Positions 50,129 through 59,492 of a stretch of 64,000 nt of DNA are shown piece after piece. The stretch covers positions 1 to 64,000 of the forward strand of contig JALHMH010000005.1 in the NCBI GenBank assembly GCA_022844165.1, written 5' to 3'. The DNA is from Lysobacterales bacterium. GTDB lineage: Bacteria > Pseudomonadota > Gammaproteobacteria > Xanthomonadales > SZUA-5. Below the pieces are notes generated by a model, which ran no database searches, was not told the DNA's origin, and saw only the letters and a program-made list of their open reading frames with translations. Position 1 is the stretch's first letter. Each line of letters starts with the position of its first letter. A program made the translations under genes and the position numbers.

Positions 50129-52219
50129 CTACTCGAACCCATCGATGAGCAGTGGTTCACTGGTACAGACGCGCGAACGCTCTGGATCGATGTAGACATG
50201 GAATGCGGCGCCCGCAGGAATCGCCGCACCGTCGCCGCGCTCGATGGCCCATTGTCCGCGACCCTGTGTCGCAGAGTTGTAGCTCAACAGCAGATTGCTC
50301 GGTACGTACACGTTGTTCGGATTGTAAACGGCGGTGACGAAAGGATGTGCGCACTCGATGTTGTCCAACAAGGGGTGGCTGATGTTGAGTATCTGCACCG
50401 CAACGCCCAGTGGTTCGGTCCGAAACGCGTGGGTTCCTGCGGCAAACAACGGGTTGGGAATGAGCACATTGAATGCAGCGCCTTCGGGCATCGCAGGTGG
50501 GAGACCAGCCACGGGCGCTTGATTGAAAACGCGCCAGCGATTGACCGATGTGTCGAACCACACGCCGATCGAGGAGTTGTTGTAAACGCCACTACCAGCC
50601 TGTGCCGGATCCCACCGCTGTGTCACGATCGGCAGCGCGTTTGGCTGATTGTTGAGTTGCGTGTTGTCGAGCGTCGTCAGGTTGAAACCGGTGTTCGCCG
50701 CGACGGCGGTGTGCACGTACGAGGTTTGCGTATCGATGTTCAGCAACACGAAGTAGCGCCGCCCGGTGGGCATCGGCGCACTCGTGTTTTGGTTGAAGAT
50801 GTTCCACAGGTTGATGCCACCGCTAAACCAAACACCGGTATGGTTGGCCGCGCCGGCAGGTAAAGGTGTCACGCCATCGATCTCGCGACCGAAGTGGCTC
50901 AGCGTGAGATTGTCGTTCGGTAGCAGTCCGACGGGTGGCGTTGCGATGCGTGTGACATTGCTATTGACATTGGCCGCCAGGCTGTAGTGTTCGAAACTCT
51001 GATCGAAGCTGCGCTCGTGCGCACCGATATCCACGGTCCCGCCGACGCGCCCTGCCCGGCCATCGATATCGGGCAAGGGAACAGGAACAATGATCACGAT
51101 CACCGGCTGATCGCTATTGTTCCCGGCGTTGACTTGTGGTGCCCCACTGTCTCGCGCCTGGAAATCGAATGGGCCGCGAAACCTGGCGATCGCGTTCACA
51201 TCGTTCGCGCCTGCCACAGTATTGCAGTAGGGCGTTGGGCTCTGCGAGTACAAATTGAAATTGTGCGTGGTTGAGATACCCGCTGCCGAAAGGAACTCGA
51301 TTCCACAGTTGGTTGCGCGATGCACAATGTTGTTCGCAATGCGCCCGGCAACCGTGTTGCTCGCATCGCGCTGCAGGGCTACACCGGACAAATTGGCCCC
51401 AGAAAGCGTGTTATTGAGCACCGATGCGATCAATGGCGCCGCCGTTGCGCGGATGACCACACCGGTGTCGACATTGAAGATCGCATTGCGCGTCACACGC
51501 ACCGTTGCAGGCAACGTGCCACCACCGGTTCCCGATACGAAAACCCCTGCCGACAGGGTTCCGCCGATCGGCAGTTGCTGCAGCCGACCAATTCGGTTGC
51601 CGTTGATGTTAACGGCCCCGTCGTGCGCCGAAATCAAAGCGGCAACGCCGGATCCTCGCACCAGCATTTGATTGTTGCGTACATTGATCGCCGGTCGTGC
51701 CGCGCCCACACCGCCATCGAAGAACAGTGCCGCACCAGAGGGATTGCCTTGCGTAAGATAAGAGCGTTCAACAGTCACGGTGTACGTCGAGGCCGCACCA
51801 GCTGCCTCGCTGATTTGCACGGCCGAAAACGAGGTACCGCCGGGCTCCAGGCGCATGTTGTCGAGCCCGATCGATTGAGTTTGGGCGACGACGCCAGATC
51901 CAACCCGGACGAAAACCTGGCCACGCAGGCGCAGATTCGACAGTGATATGTTGATGTTGGCCCCGGTCGCCGTCAGGTCAATGCTCCGTCCATCGGCGAA
52001 TAGGGCTGCGGCCCCCCGTTTGGTCAGTGTCAGGCTCTTGTTGGAGATGATCAGCGATTCGTTGATTACCCCTTCGGTCGTGATCTGCACGGTATCGCCG
52101 GTTGCCGCGGCATTAATACAGGCCTGCAGCGTGGTCGAACAGATACCGCTGCCCGGCCAGTTCAATTCGGCCGCTACTGCGGAATGACTTACCAGGGCGA
52201 GCAGCAATAGGCGTCTCAT
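50129..52219 (-). CDS. Secreted right-handed beta-helix protein with repeated GVWF..NxWxxFNQ C-terminal modules
   Basis: Signal peptide; beta-helix-like repeats; tandem GVWFSGGINLWNIFNQ / GVWFDTSVNRWRVFNQ; C-terminal IDGFE. Confidence 0.8.
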   Translation of the reverse strand: MRRLLLLALVSHSAVAAELNWPGSGICSTTLQACINAAATGDTVQITTEGVINESLIISNKSLTLTKRGAAALFADGRSIDLTATGANINISLSNLRLRGQVFVRVGSGVVAQTQSIGLDNMRLEPGGTSFSAVQISEAAGAASTYTVTVERSYLTQGNPSGAALFFDGGVGAARPAINVRNNQMLVRGSGVAALISAHDGAVNINGNRIGRLQQLPIGGTLSAGVFVSGTGGGTLPATVRVTRNAIFNVDTGVVIRATAAPLIASVLNNTLSGANLSGVALQRDASNTVAGRIANNIVHRATNCGIEFLSAAGISTTHNFNLYSQSPTPYCNTVAGANDVNAIARFRGPFDFQARDSGAPQVNAGNNSDQPVIVIIVPVPLPDIDGRAGRVGGTVDIGAHERSFDQSFEHYSLAANVNSNVTRIATPPVGLLPNDNLTLSHFGREIDGVTPLPAGAANHTGVWFSGGINLWNIFNQNTSAPMPTGRRYFVLLNIDTQTSYVHTAVAANTGFNLTTLDNTQLNNQPNALPIVTQRWDPAQAGSGVYNNSSIGVWFDTSVNRWRVFNQAPVAGLPPAMPEGAAFNVLIPNPLFAAGTHAFRTEPLGVAVQILNISHPLLDNIECAHPFVTAVYNPNNVYVPSNLLLSYNSATQGRGQWAIERGDGAAIPAGAAFHVYIDPERSRVCTSEPLLIDGFE

Positions 52220-52295
52220 GACCGTCGGTTCCTACTTCGATGGAATGTCCATCTATCCGCAGGAAAGTGGCAAAACCCGACAACGCCCTTCCAGA

Positions 52296-53216
52296 CTACC
52301 AAACCGAACCGTCAAGCCCACCCAATCCGTCGCCCACAATGCCACGGGAGGTGCGCAGCGTGCCGTCGCGGGCGACGCCAATCGCGATCAACCGACCGGC
52401 AGCGAACACCGCTACTGGGTCCGCCTGGACTTGTGTTGGCATCGCCTGCCCGTGCCGAAAGCGAATCGCAGCGGCATCGTCCAGATCGATTCTGGGCAGG
52501 TGCGCAACGCCGGATTCCATGGGCAACAGTAGCGAATCCAGCCGCTCGACGTCGGCTTTTTCGATCTCATCGAGTGTATGCATCGAGTGCGAAACGAACG
52601 GTGCAGCCCAGGTTCGCCGCAGTGTCGCGACATGCGCTCCGCAGCCCAGTGTTTGACCGATATCGTCGACCAGCGAGCGGACATACGTCCCGCTGGAGAC
52701 GTCGCAATCGAGCGTGATCAACGGCAGTTCGAGCACGACGATTTCCAACCGCGAAACTCTGATCGCGCGCGACGGCCTATCAACAATCTCGCCACGGCGC
52801 GCGAGCTCGTACAGGGGTCGACCATTGCGTTTGAGCGCCGAATACATGGGCGGCACCTGCATCTGCGCACCGCGGAAAGCTGTTAGCGTTTGTTCGACAT
52901 CGTCGCGTGTCAGCGCCGGTACCGGCAGCGATTCGACCGCGACGCCTTCGGCATCTAAAGTATCGGTGCGCACGCCGAGACGGACGGTGACTCGATAGCC
53001 CTTGTCGCCCCCGAGCATCAACCCCGCGAGTTTGGTCGCTTCGCCAAAGCAAATCGGCAACAATCCGCTGGCCAGAGGATCGAGTGCGCCTGTGTGCCCA
53101 GCCTTGTCTGCGCGATACACGCGGCGCACGCGTTGCAAAGCGGCGTTGGAGCCAGGCCCTGAGGGCTTATCGAGCAGCAGAATGCCGCTCACGCGGCGCG
53201 CGCCTCGCATGGGCAA
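52296..53216 (-). CDS. truB: tRNA pseudouridine(55) synthase
   Basis: GILLLDKPSGPGSNAALQRVRRVYRADKAGHTGALDPLASGLLPICFGEATK. Confidence 0.96.
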   Translation of the reverse strand: MPMRGARRVSGILLLDKPSGPGSNAALQRVRRVYRADKAGHTGALDPLASGLLPICFGEATKLAGLMLGGDKGYRVTVRLGVRTDTLDAEGVAVESLPVPALTRDDVEQTLTAFRGAQMQVPPMYSALKRNGRPLYELARRGEIVDRPSRAIRVSRLEIVVLELPLITLDCDVSSGTYVRSLVDDIGQTLGCGAHVATLRRTWAAPFVSHSMHTLDEIEKADVERLDSLLLPMESGVAHLPRIDLDDAAAIRFRHGQAMPTQVQADPVAVFAAGRLIAIGVARDGTLRTSRGIVGDGLGGLDGSVW

Positions 53217-53567
53217 TCAGCTCTTCAAACTGTCGCGCAATAATTGGTCGATGCGATCGCCACGATCGACCGAATCGTCATAGTGGAAGCGTAGCTCCGG
53301 CATCATGCGCAGCGCTAGCTGTTTGGCCAATATCTGTCGGTAGCGTTTGGCTTCTTCTTTGAGTAACGCCAACGCCGCTTTCGACTCTTCGCTGCGCAGC
53401 GCCGTGACGAACACCTTTGCGACAGCTAAATCGCGACTGACCTCGACGTCCGAAACGCTGACCTCAGGCAGCAAGCCGCCACGCACATCTTCGTGAACCA
53501 GTACCGCCACTTCGCGGCGCAGCAAGGCGGCAATGCGATCAGTCCGAGCAAAGGTCGAGCGGGGCAT
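53217..53567 (-). CDS. rbfA: Ribosome-binding factor A
   Basis: RIAALLRREVAVLVHEDVR...PELRFHYDDSVDRGDRIDQLL; between infB side and truB. Confidence 0.95.
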   Translation of the reverse strand: MPRSTFARTDRIAALLRREVAVLVHEDVRGGLLPEVSVSDVEVSRDLAVAKVFVTALRSEESKAALALLKEEAKRYRQILAKQLALRMMPELRFHYDDSVDRGDRIDQLLRDSLKS

Positions 53568-53625
53568 GAGAGTTCCTGGACGAAAAGCAAAAAAAAAGTA
53601 TCGGAAACGGAACGGATTGTGCGCG

Positions 53626-53904
53626 TCAGCTCAGCGCTTTCCATAACGTCGCGGCACCGATCAGCAAGAAGCCGACGCCCGCAATGATGTGCAGCACTTT
53701 TGGGCTGATCACGTTGGACAACAGATGCCCGGCCAGAACGCCTATCGCACTCGACAACACCAACGCCAGCGAAGCACCCAGAAAAACAGTCCACTTGCTG
53801 ACCTGCTTGTCTGCCGCGAACAACATCGTCGACAGCTGCGTTTTGTCGCCCAATTCGGCGATAAAGACCGTCAAAAAGACAGTAAGGAGAAGCTTAAGAT
53901 CCAT
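53626..53904 (-). CDS. Single-domain TMEM165/GDT1 (UPF0016) family membrane protein
   Basis: MDLKLLLTVFLTVFIAELGDKTQLSTMLFAA (ExGDKT motif), about 93 aa. Confidence 0.87.
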   Translation of the reverse strand: MDLKLLLTVFLTVFIAELGDKTQLSTMLFAADKQVSKWTVFLGASLALVLSSAIGVLAGHLLSNVISPKVLHIIAGVGFLLIGAATLWKALS

Positions 53905-53989
53905 GCTCTGGTACTCGCATTTCAACAAGGAAAGCGGGCGTGACACCAACCGCTCCGGGTTGGTGCCGCGTCACATCGTACCTGCTCGC

Positions 53990-56596
53990 TTAACCCAACG
54001 TCCGCTGTACTTCAACGCGATCGAAACACTCGATCTGATCGCCGACCTTTACGTCGTTGTACGCTTTCACGGCGATACCGCATTCTGTGCCCATACGCAC
54101 CTCGTCAACGAGATCCTTGAAGCGCCGCAGCGATTCGAGCTCGCCCTCAAAGACCACGACATTGTCGCGCAACACACGAATGGGCTTGTTGCGACGGACG
54201 ACGCCTTCGATCACCATACAACCTGCGACCGAACCGAATTTGCTGGAGCGGAATACGTCGCGCACTTGCGCCAGGCCAATAATCTGCTCGCGCGTCTCGG
54301 TGCCGAGCATGCCGGTCAACGACTTGCGTACGTGGTCGATCGCTTCATAAATGATGCTGTAGTAGTTGATCTCGACGCCGCCCTCCTGGAGCACCTTACG
54401 CGCTTGCGCATCGGCACGGACGTTAAAGCCGATCACGACAGCCTTGCTGGCCACCGCCAAGGTAGCATCGGATTCGGTAATGCCACCGACGCCGGAGGCG
54501 ATGATGTTGACCTTGATCTGATCCGTTGCCAACTTCGTCAAAGATTCGCGCAAGGCTTCGGACGAACCCTGGACGTCCGCCTTGATCAGCAGGTTCAGAG
54601 TTTGCACATCGCCCTGACCCATCTGCGCAAACAGATCGTCGAGTTTCGTGGATTGTTTGGCAAGGCGCACATCTCGACTCTTCAGTTCGCGCGCGGTTGC
54701 AGCATCGCGCGCCGCGCGTTCGTCGGCCACGACCACAAAATCGTCGCCAGCGTTCGGCGTACCTTGCAGACCGATGACCACAGCAGGAATCGATGGGCCC
54801 GCCTCGGCGATCTGGCGACCCGCTTCATCGAACATCGCGCGCACTCGACCCCACTGCATACCAGCGAGCACGACATCGCCCTTGCGCAAGGTACCCGATT
54901 GCACCAACACCGTCGCTACCGAACCGCGGCCCTTTTCCAAGGTCGATTCGACGACAGTCCCACGAGCTCGACCTTTCTCCGGCGCCCTCAGCTCCAAGAC
55001 CTCAGACTGCACCAGAATCGCGTCGAGCAAGTTGTCGATGCCCATGCCGGTTTTTGCCGACACCGGAATGAACTGCACATCGCCACCGTACTCTTCCGGC
55101 ACCACTTCTTGTTGCAATAAGCCTTGTTTGACGCGCTCCGGATCAGCGTCGGTTTTGTCCATTTTGTTGACCGCAACGATGATCGGGACCTTTGCGGCTT
55201 TCGCGTGGTTAATGGCCTCAATCGTTTGCGGCATGACGCCGTCGTCGGCTGCAACTACCAGCACAACAATGTCTGTCACTTTCGCGCCTCGGGCACGCAT
55301 CTGCGTGAACGCAGCGTGGCCGGGCGTATCAAGGAACGTGATGACCCCCTTCTTGGTGTTTACATGGTAAGCGCCAATGTGCTGGGTAATGCCACCCGCT
55401 TCGCCCGATGCCACACGGGTGCGCCGAATATGATCGAGTAAAGAGGTCTTACCATGATCGACGTGACCCATAACGGTTACAACGGGCGGCCGCGTTGTGG
55501 CCTCGCCGGCGCTTGGATCCTGGCTCGTCAACTCGCTCTCAAGGTCACGATCGCCGGCACGTTTGACCGAATGCCCAAGCTCTTCGGTGACCAGCACCGC
55601 GGTGTCGTGATCGATGGTCTGGTTGATTGTGACCATGACGCCCATCTTCATCAACGCCTTGATGACTTCCGGCGCTTTGACTGCCAATTTGGCAGCCAGC
55701 TCGGCAACGATGATCGTCTCACCCACCTCGACTTCGCGAACAACCGGCGCCGTTGGCCGGGAGAAGCCGTGGTCGCGCCCGCTGCCACGTTGCTCGGGTG
55801 CCTTGCCACGCGGCTTCTTCTTGCCGGGGCGTCGTGCACCATCGGCCAGATGTAATTCGCCGCGATTGAAGCTCGGTTCGGTTTCTTCGACAACGGCCTC
55901 ACCGAAGGCACGACCATGCGTGCGTTTTGCGCCCGGAATGGGTTTGTGTCCCCGCGGTTTTTCGTCAGCCAACTCGCGCTTCTTGGGTTTTTCGACGACG
56001 GGCGGTGGCGCTTTGGGTTTTTCCGCCTCCGGTGGACGAATCGCCTCTTCCTCGGCGGCACGCGCGGCTGCCTCGGCGGCCAGTTGCTCGGCCCCCTCGC
56101 GCTCCTCACGCTCGCGGCGACGTTGCTCTTCTAACTCCCGCTGTCGCTCTTCGTCCGCAACTCGCCGCGCTTCGGCATCACGCCGTGCGATGTCTTCCGC
56201 ATCGCGACGGAGTTGCGATTCCGCCAGCAGCTTCTGAGCGTGTTCGCGTTCGGGATCGGCCTCGCCTTGTTCGGCTACGGTGCTGCGTTTAACGTAGGTC
56301 TTCTTTTGCCGCACTTCAACGTTGACGGTCTTCCCGCCGCCTCTGGAACCACCGGGCGACAGTGTAATTTCGCTGACCGTCTTGCGCTTGAGCGTGATCT
56401 GGCTGGGTGCTTTCAAGTCCTCTTTCGCCTTGCCGTGCGAAGCACGCAAATGCTCCAGCAGCTTGACTTTTTCCGCAGCACTGACCTCCTGCTGTACGCC
56501 GGTCACTTTAAGGCCGGCCTCCGCCAGTTGCTCCAGCAGCCGCTCCGGCGAAACGCCGAGCACGGTCGCTAATTTTTCTACGGTGATGCCGGCCAT
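53990..56596 (-). CDS. infB: Translation initiation factor IF-2
   Basis: [35 protein letters not shown]. Confidence 0.97.
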   Translation of the reverse strand: MAGITVEKLATVLGVSPERLLEQLAEAGLKVTGVQQEVSAAEKVKLLEHLRASHGKAKEDLKAPSQITLKRKTVSEITLSPGGSRGGGKTVNVEVRQKKTYVKRSTVAEQGEADPEREHAQKLLAESQLRRDAEDIARRDAEARRVADEERQRELEEQRRREREEREGAEQLAAEAAARAAEEEAIRPPEAEKPKAPPPVVEKPKKRELADEKPRGHKPIPGAKRTHGRAFGEAVVEETEPSFNRGELHLADGARRPGKKKPRGKAPEQRGSGRDHGFSRPTAPVVREVEVGETIIVAELAAKLAVKAPEVIKALMKMGVMVTINQTIDHDTAVLVTEELGHSVKRAGDRDLESELTSQDPSAGEATTRPPVVTVMGHVDHGKTSLLDHIRRTRVASGEAGGITQHIGAYHVNTKKGVITFLDTPGHAAFTQMRARGAKVTDIVVLVVAADDGVMPQTIEAINHAKAAKVPIIVAVNKMDKTDADPERVKQGLLQQEVVPEEYGGDVQFIPVSAKTGMGIDNLLDAILVQSEVLELRAPEKGRARGTVVESTLEKGRGSVATVLVQSGTLRKGDVVLAGMQWGRVRAMFDEAGRQIAEAGPSIPAVVIGLQGTPNAGDDFVVVADERAARDAATARELKSRDVRLAKQSTKLDDLFAQMGQGDVQTLNLLIKADVQGSSEALRESLTKLATDQIKVNIIASGVGGITESDATLAVASKAVVIGFNVRADAQARKVLQEGGVEINYYSIIYEAIDHVRKSLTGMLGTETREQIIGLAQVRDVFRSSKFGSVAGCMVIEGVVRRNKPIRVLRDNVVVFEGELESLRRFKDLVDEVRMGTECGIAVKAYNDVKVGDQIECFDRVEVQRTLG

Positions 56597-56695
56597 ACCT
56601 TCTCCGAAATGAATCTCTTGTCACTCGTTGTTGCCGCCTTCGCGGCAGTGCATTCGTCCGCCCATCGGTCCGCGTTTAACCCGGGCCAAATACCA

Positions 56696-58186
56696 TCACT
56701 GGTCTGCGAACATTGCAGAGCGCGCGGCCATGATCAACGACCGCGCGCGGTCTTCTGTCATGCCCTCGAACTCCATTAGCTCATCGGTCGCCAAATCCGC
56801 CAGGTCGTCTCGCGTACGGACTCCGCCCGCCGCCAGCGTGTAGGCCATCGCATCATCCATCCCTTCCAAGCCAAGCAGAGATTCGTCCGGCCGGTTCTCG
56901 TCGATCGCTTCTTCCTTGGCGATCAGCTCAGTCAGTAATGCGTCGCGAGCTCGGGCGCGCAACTCTTCAACCAGATCTTCATCGAACTCATCGACGTTCA
57001 GCAACTCGCCAGCTGGCACGTATGCCACTTCTTCGACGGAACTGAAGCCTTCTCGCACCAGGATTGCCGCGATCTCAGCGTCGACCTGCAAACGGTCTTT
57101 GAACAATTCCAGCGTCGCTGCGGATTCGGCCTCGCCCTTTGCGGAGGCCTGCGCCTGGGTCATCACATTCAGCTGCCAACCCGTGAGCTTGCTGGCCAAA
57201 CGCACGTTTTGGCCACCACGGCCGATCGCCTGGCTAAGCTTGTCTTCTGCGACCGCCAGATCCATCGCGTGCTTCTCTTCGTCAACGACGATCGATTGCA
57301 CTTCCGCGGGCGCCATCGCGTTGATCACGAACTGCGCCGGATTGTCGTTCCACAAGACGATGTCGATGCGTTCGCCATTCAGCTCGTTCGAGACCGCCTT
57401 GACGCGCGAACCTTGCATACCAATGCAGGCACCCACCGGATCGGTCCGGTGATCGTTGGCGCGCACCGCGATCTTCGCGCGGTCACCCGGATCGCGCGCT
57501 GCGGCCATCACATTGACAACGCCCTGCCCCACTTCCGGCACTTCGAGCTTAAACAGCTCCATCATGAACTCTGGCGCCGTGCGCGAGATGAACAACTGCG
57601 GACCTCGCGTTTCGCTCTTGACATCGAACAAATACCCGCGCACGCGATCGCCAGTGCGAAAGTTCTCGCGTGGCACCATGCGTTCGCGAAGAATGATGGC
57701 TTCGGCGTTGCCGCCCAAATCCAAGTACACGTGCCCACGTTCCACGCGTTTGACAACGCCGGTCACCAACGTCCCGATTCGATCTTTGAACTGGTCTACA
57801 ACCTGCGCACGTTCGGCTTCGCGCACGCGCTGCACGATGACTTGTTTTGCGGCCTGCGCGGCGATTCGACCAAATTCGGCATTCTCGATTTGTTCTTCGA
57901 CAAACCCGCCAATCTCAATGTTGGGATCGTCCTCGCGGGCCACCGTCAAAGCGGTTTGACGTTCCGGAAATTCGAGCTGCTGATCGTCGGCAATCACTTC
58001 CCAACGACGGAACGTCTCGTAATTGCCGTTCGACCGATTAATGGTCACACGTGTCAAGATGTCGCCGCCGTGTTTACGCTTGGCCGCCGAGGCAAGCGCC
58101 GCTTCCAGCGCGTCAAAAATGACCGCCCGGCTGACGCCTTTTTCATTCGCAACCGCATCGGCGACCAGCAGCATTTCCTTACTCAT
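56696..58186 (-). CDS. nusA: Transcription termination/antitermination protein NusA
   Basis: MSKEMLLVADAVANEKGVSRAVIFDALEAALASAAKR; KH and C-terminal acidic repeats. Confidence 0.97.
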   Translation of the reverse strand: MSKEMLLVADAVANEKGVSRAVIFDALEAALASAAKRKHGGDILTRVTINRSNGNYETFRRWEVIADDQQLEFPERQTALTVAREDDPNIEIGGFVEEQIENAEFGRIAAQAAKQVIVQRVREAERAQVVDQFKDRIGTLVTGVVKRVERGHVYLDLGGNAEAIILRERMVPRENFRTGDRVRGYLFDVKSETRGPQLFISRTAPEFMMELFKLEVPEVGQGVVNVMAAARDPGDRAKIAVRANDHRTDPVGACIGMQGSRVKAVSNELNGERIDIVLWNDNPAQFVINAMAPAEVQSIVVDEEKHAMDLAVAEDKLSQAIGRGGQNVRLASKLTGWQLNVMTQAQASAKGEAESAATLELFKDRLQVDAEIAAILVREGFSSVEEVAYVPAGELLNVDEFDEDLVEELRARARDALLTELIAKEEAIDENRPDESLLGLEGMDDAMAYTLAAGGVRTRDDLADLATDELMEFEGMTEDRARSLIMAARSAMFADQ

Positions 58187-58679
58187 CGGACTTTCCTTTA
58201 GCTTTTCTCGGCTTCATCGCCGTTTCGAACTGCGGCACAAGCCGCGCTTTGTCGATATCGCCATGACGCAACGACACTTCAACCCCGTCGACGGCGAGCG
58301 TGATGCCCGAATCATCGGCGGCTTTCAGCGCGCCCTGAAACTTGCGGCGATTGTTGATCGGCGCGAGCGACTGCACGCGCAAAACTTCGCCAATAAATCG
58401 CTGGTATTGCGACGGCGCGAAAATCGGCCGATCGATGCCCGGCGAGGATACTTCCAGCGTGTAGTTACCGCTAATCGGATCGTTCACATCCAGCAGCGCC
58501 GAAATCTCGCGGCTGGCCGCCTCGCAGTCCTCCAAAGTCACCGGACGCCCAGGATGATCGATATAGACGCGCAACAGCCCACGCGATCGCGATAACGCCA
58601 GTTCCAAACCCCATAAATCCAGACCCAAGGAGCCGATGGCGGGCGCCAGCAACGCTTGCAGTTGGTCCTTCTTTGCCAT
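58179..58679 (-). CDS. rimP: Ribosome maturation factor RimP
   Basis: LGLDLWGLELALSRSRGLLRVYIDHPGRPVTLEDCEAASREISALLDV; start set at MAKKDQL. Confidence 0.95.
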   Translation of the reverse strand: MAKKDQLQALLAPAIGSLGLDLWGLELALSRSRGLLRVYIDHPGRPVTLEDCEAASREISALLDVNDPISGNYTLEVSSPGIDRPIFAPSQYQRFIGEVLRVQSLAPINNRRKFQGALKAADDSGITLAVDGVEVSLRHGDIDKARLVPQFETAMKPRKAKGKSDE

Positions 58680-58712
58680 AGGCCGATGGTCTTTACCAAA
58701 ATTATTGCGGGC

Positions 58713-58738
58713 AACAAAAAAGCCTCCGAAGAGGCTTT
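58713..58738 (-). terminator. Intrinsic terminator upstream of rimP
   Basis: Minus strand AAAGCCTC-UUCG-GAGGCUUU followed by U tract. Confidence 0.75.
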
Positions 58739-58839
58739 CTGACGAAAACCAGTGGAACCGAGCTCTAAAGCATGAGGCGGTTAACCACACAAGGCCCCGA
58801 AGGATAACCTCAGAGATCCCATAGAGCAAGGGACAACGC

Positions 58840-59244
58840 CTAAGCTTGGGTCAGGTCGCGCTGGAGTCCTTGACGGAGCCGGAACTTGTCATTTGAGTCA
58901 AATTTTCGTCGGAGCTGCTTTGGCAGTTGAAGCCCCCTTGAGGGCGGCTCGACGCGGATCAGCACCGGGAAGTCCGTTGGTACCGTGACGTCCAGACCCG
59001 GGAGCCGCGGCTGAATCGCTGCTGGGCTGATGATGAAGGCGTCAATCCCAAGGTTCTCCACGCTCAGGTTCTCTGGCGACGAGAACTCCAGCCGCAAAGT
59101 CGCGGTGTAGGTGGGCACGGCTACACTCGGCAGCGCGATCTCGGCCGTCGCGACGTTTCCAACAATGGTGACTGAAACATCGGCCGGCGCGTTTGCCGCG
59201 TAGAGCGCTAGCGCGGCGATGGCGATTCGAGTGGCAAGAGGCAT
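58840..59244 (-). CDS. Exported hypothetical protein with repeat-encoded C-terminal tail
   Basis: MPLATRIAIAALALYAANAPADVSVTIVGNVATAEIALP signal-like N-terminus; tail lies in repeat copy B. Confidence 0.65.
   Translation of the reverse strand: MPLATRIAIAALALYAANAPADVSVTIVGNVATAEIALPSVAVPTYTATLRLEFSSPENLSVENLGIDAFIISPAAIQPRLPGLDVTVPTDFPVLIRVEPPSRGLQLPKQLRRKFDSNDKFRLRQGLQRDLTQA
58889..58940 (-). repeat. Dispersed ~50-nt repeat, copy B
   Basis: catttgagtcaaattttcgtcggagctgctttggcagttgaagcccccttgag. Confidence 0.7.
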
Positions 59245-59258
59245 GATCGTTACGGAGC

Positions 59259-59384
59259 TCAGTAGTAAGGTGGTGGCGCACAACTGACGACATCAAGACT
59301 CGGCCCCTTCCCTGGGGCCGCGTTCTTTGCGGTAGATGCCTCCAACTTCGCCGACGCGAGCCCGACCAGGCGCTTGCGGGCCAT
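59259..59384 (-). CDS. Candidate small protein, 41 aa (MARKRLVGLASAKLEASTAKNAAPGKGPSLDVVSCAPPPYY)
   Basis: ATG preceded by AGGAG-N5; 14 bp upstream of the next same-strand start. Confidence 0.4.
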   Translation of the reverse strand: MARKRLVGLASAKLEASTAKNAAPGKGPSLDVVSCAPPPYY

Positions 59385-59420
59385 TGATGCTCCTGGCGCA
59401 ACGGCCAAAAATGCCACCTG

Positions 59421-59434
59421 TTGATTCAAGTCAA
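59421..59434. promoter_or_regulatory. FNR/ANR-type box
   Basis: TTGATTCAAGTCAA vs TTGAT-N4-ATCAA (9/10), 59 bp upstream of hemN ATG. Confidence 0.65.
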
Positions 59435-59492
59435 TGGCGAAGATGACGAACCGACCTAAGGTTCGACTCCGACGACAAAACGCCACGGCCCC

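Noticed and set aside
59458-59475. GGTTCGACTCC resembling a tRNA T-loop
   Set aside because: No pairing T-stem, acceptor stem or anticodon arm could be formed around it.
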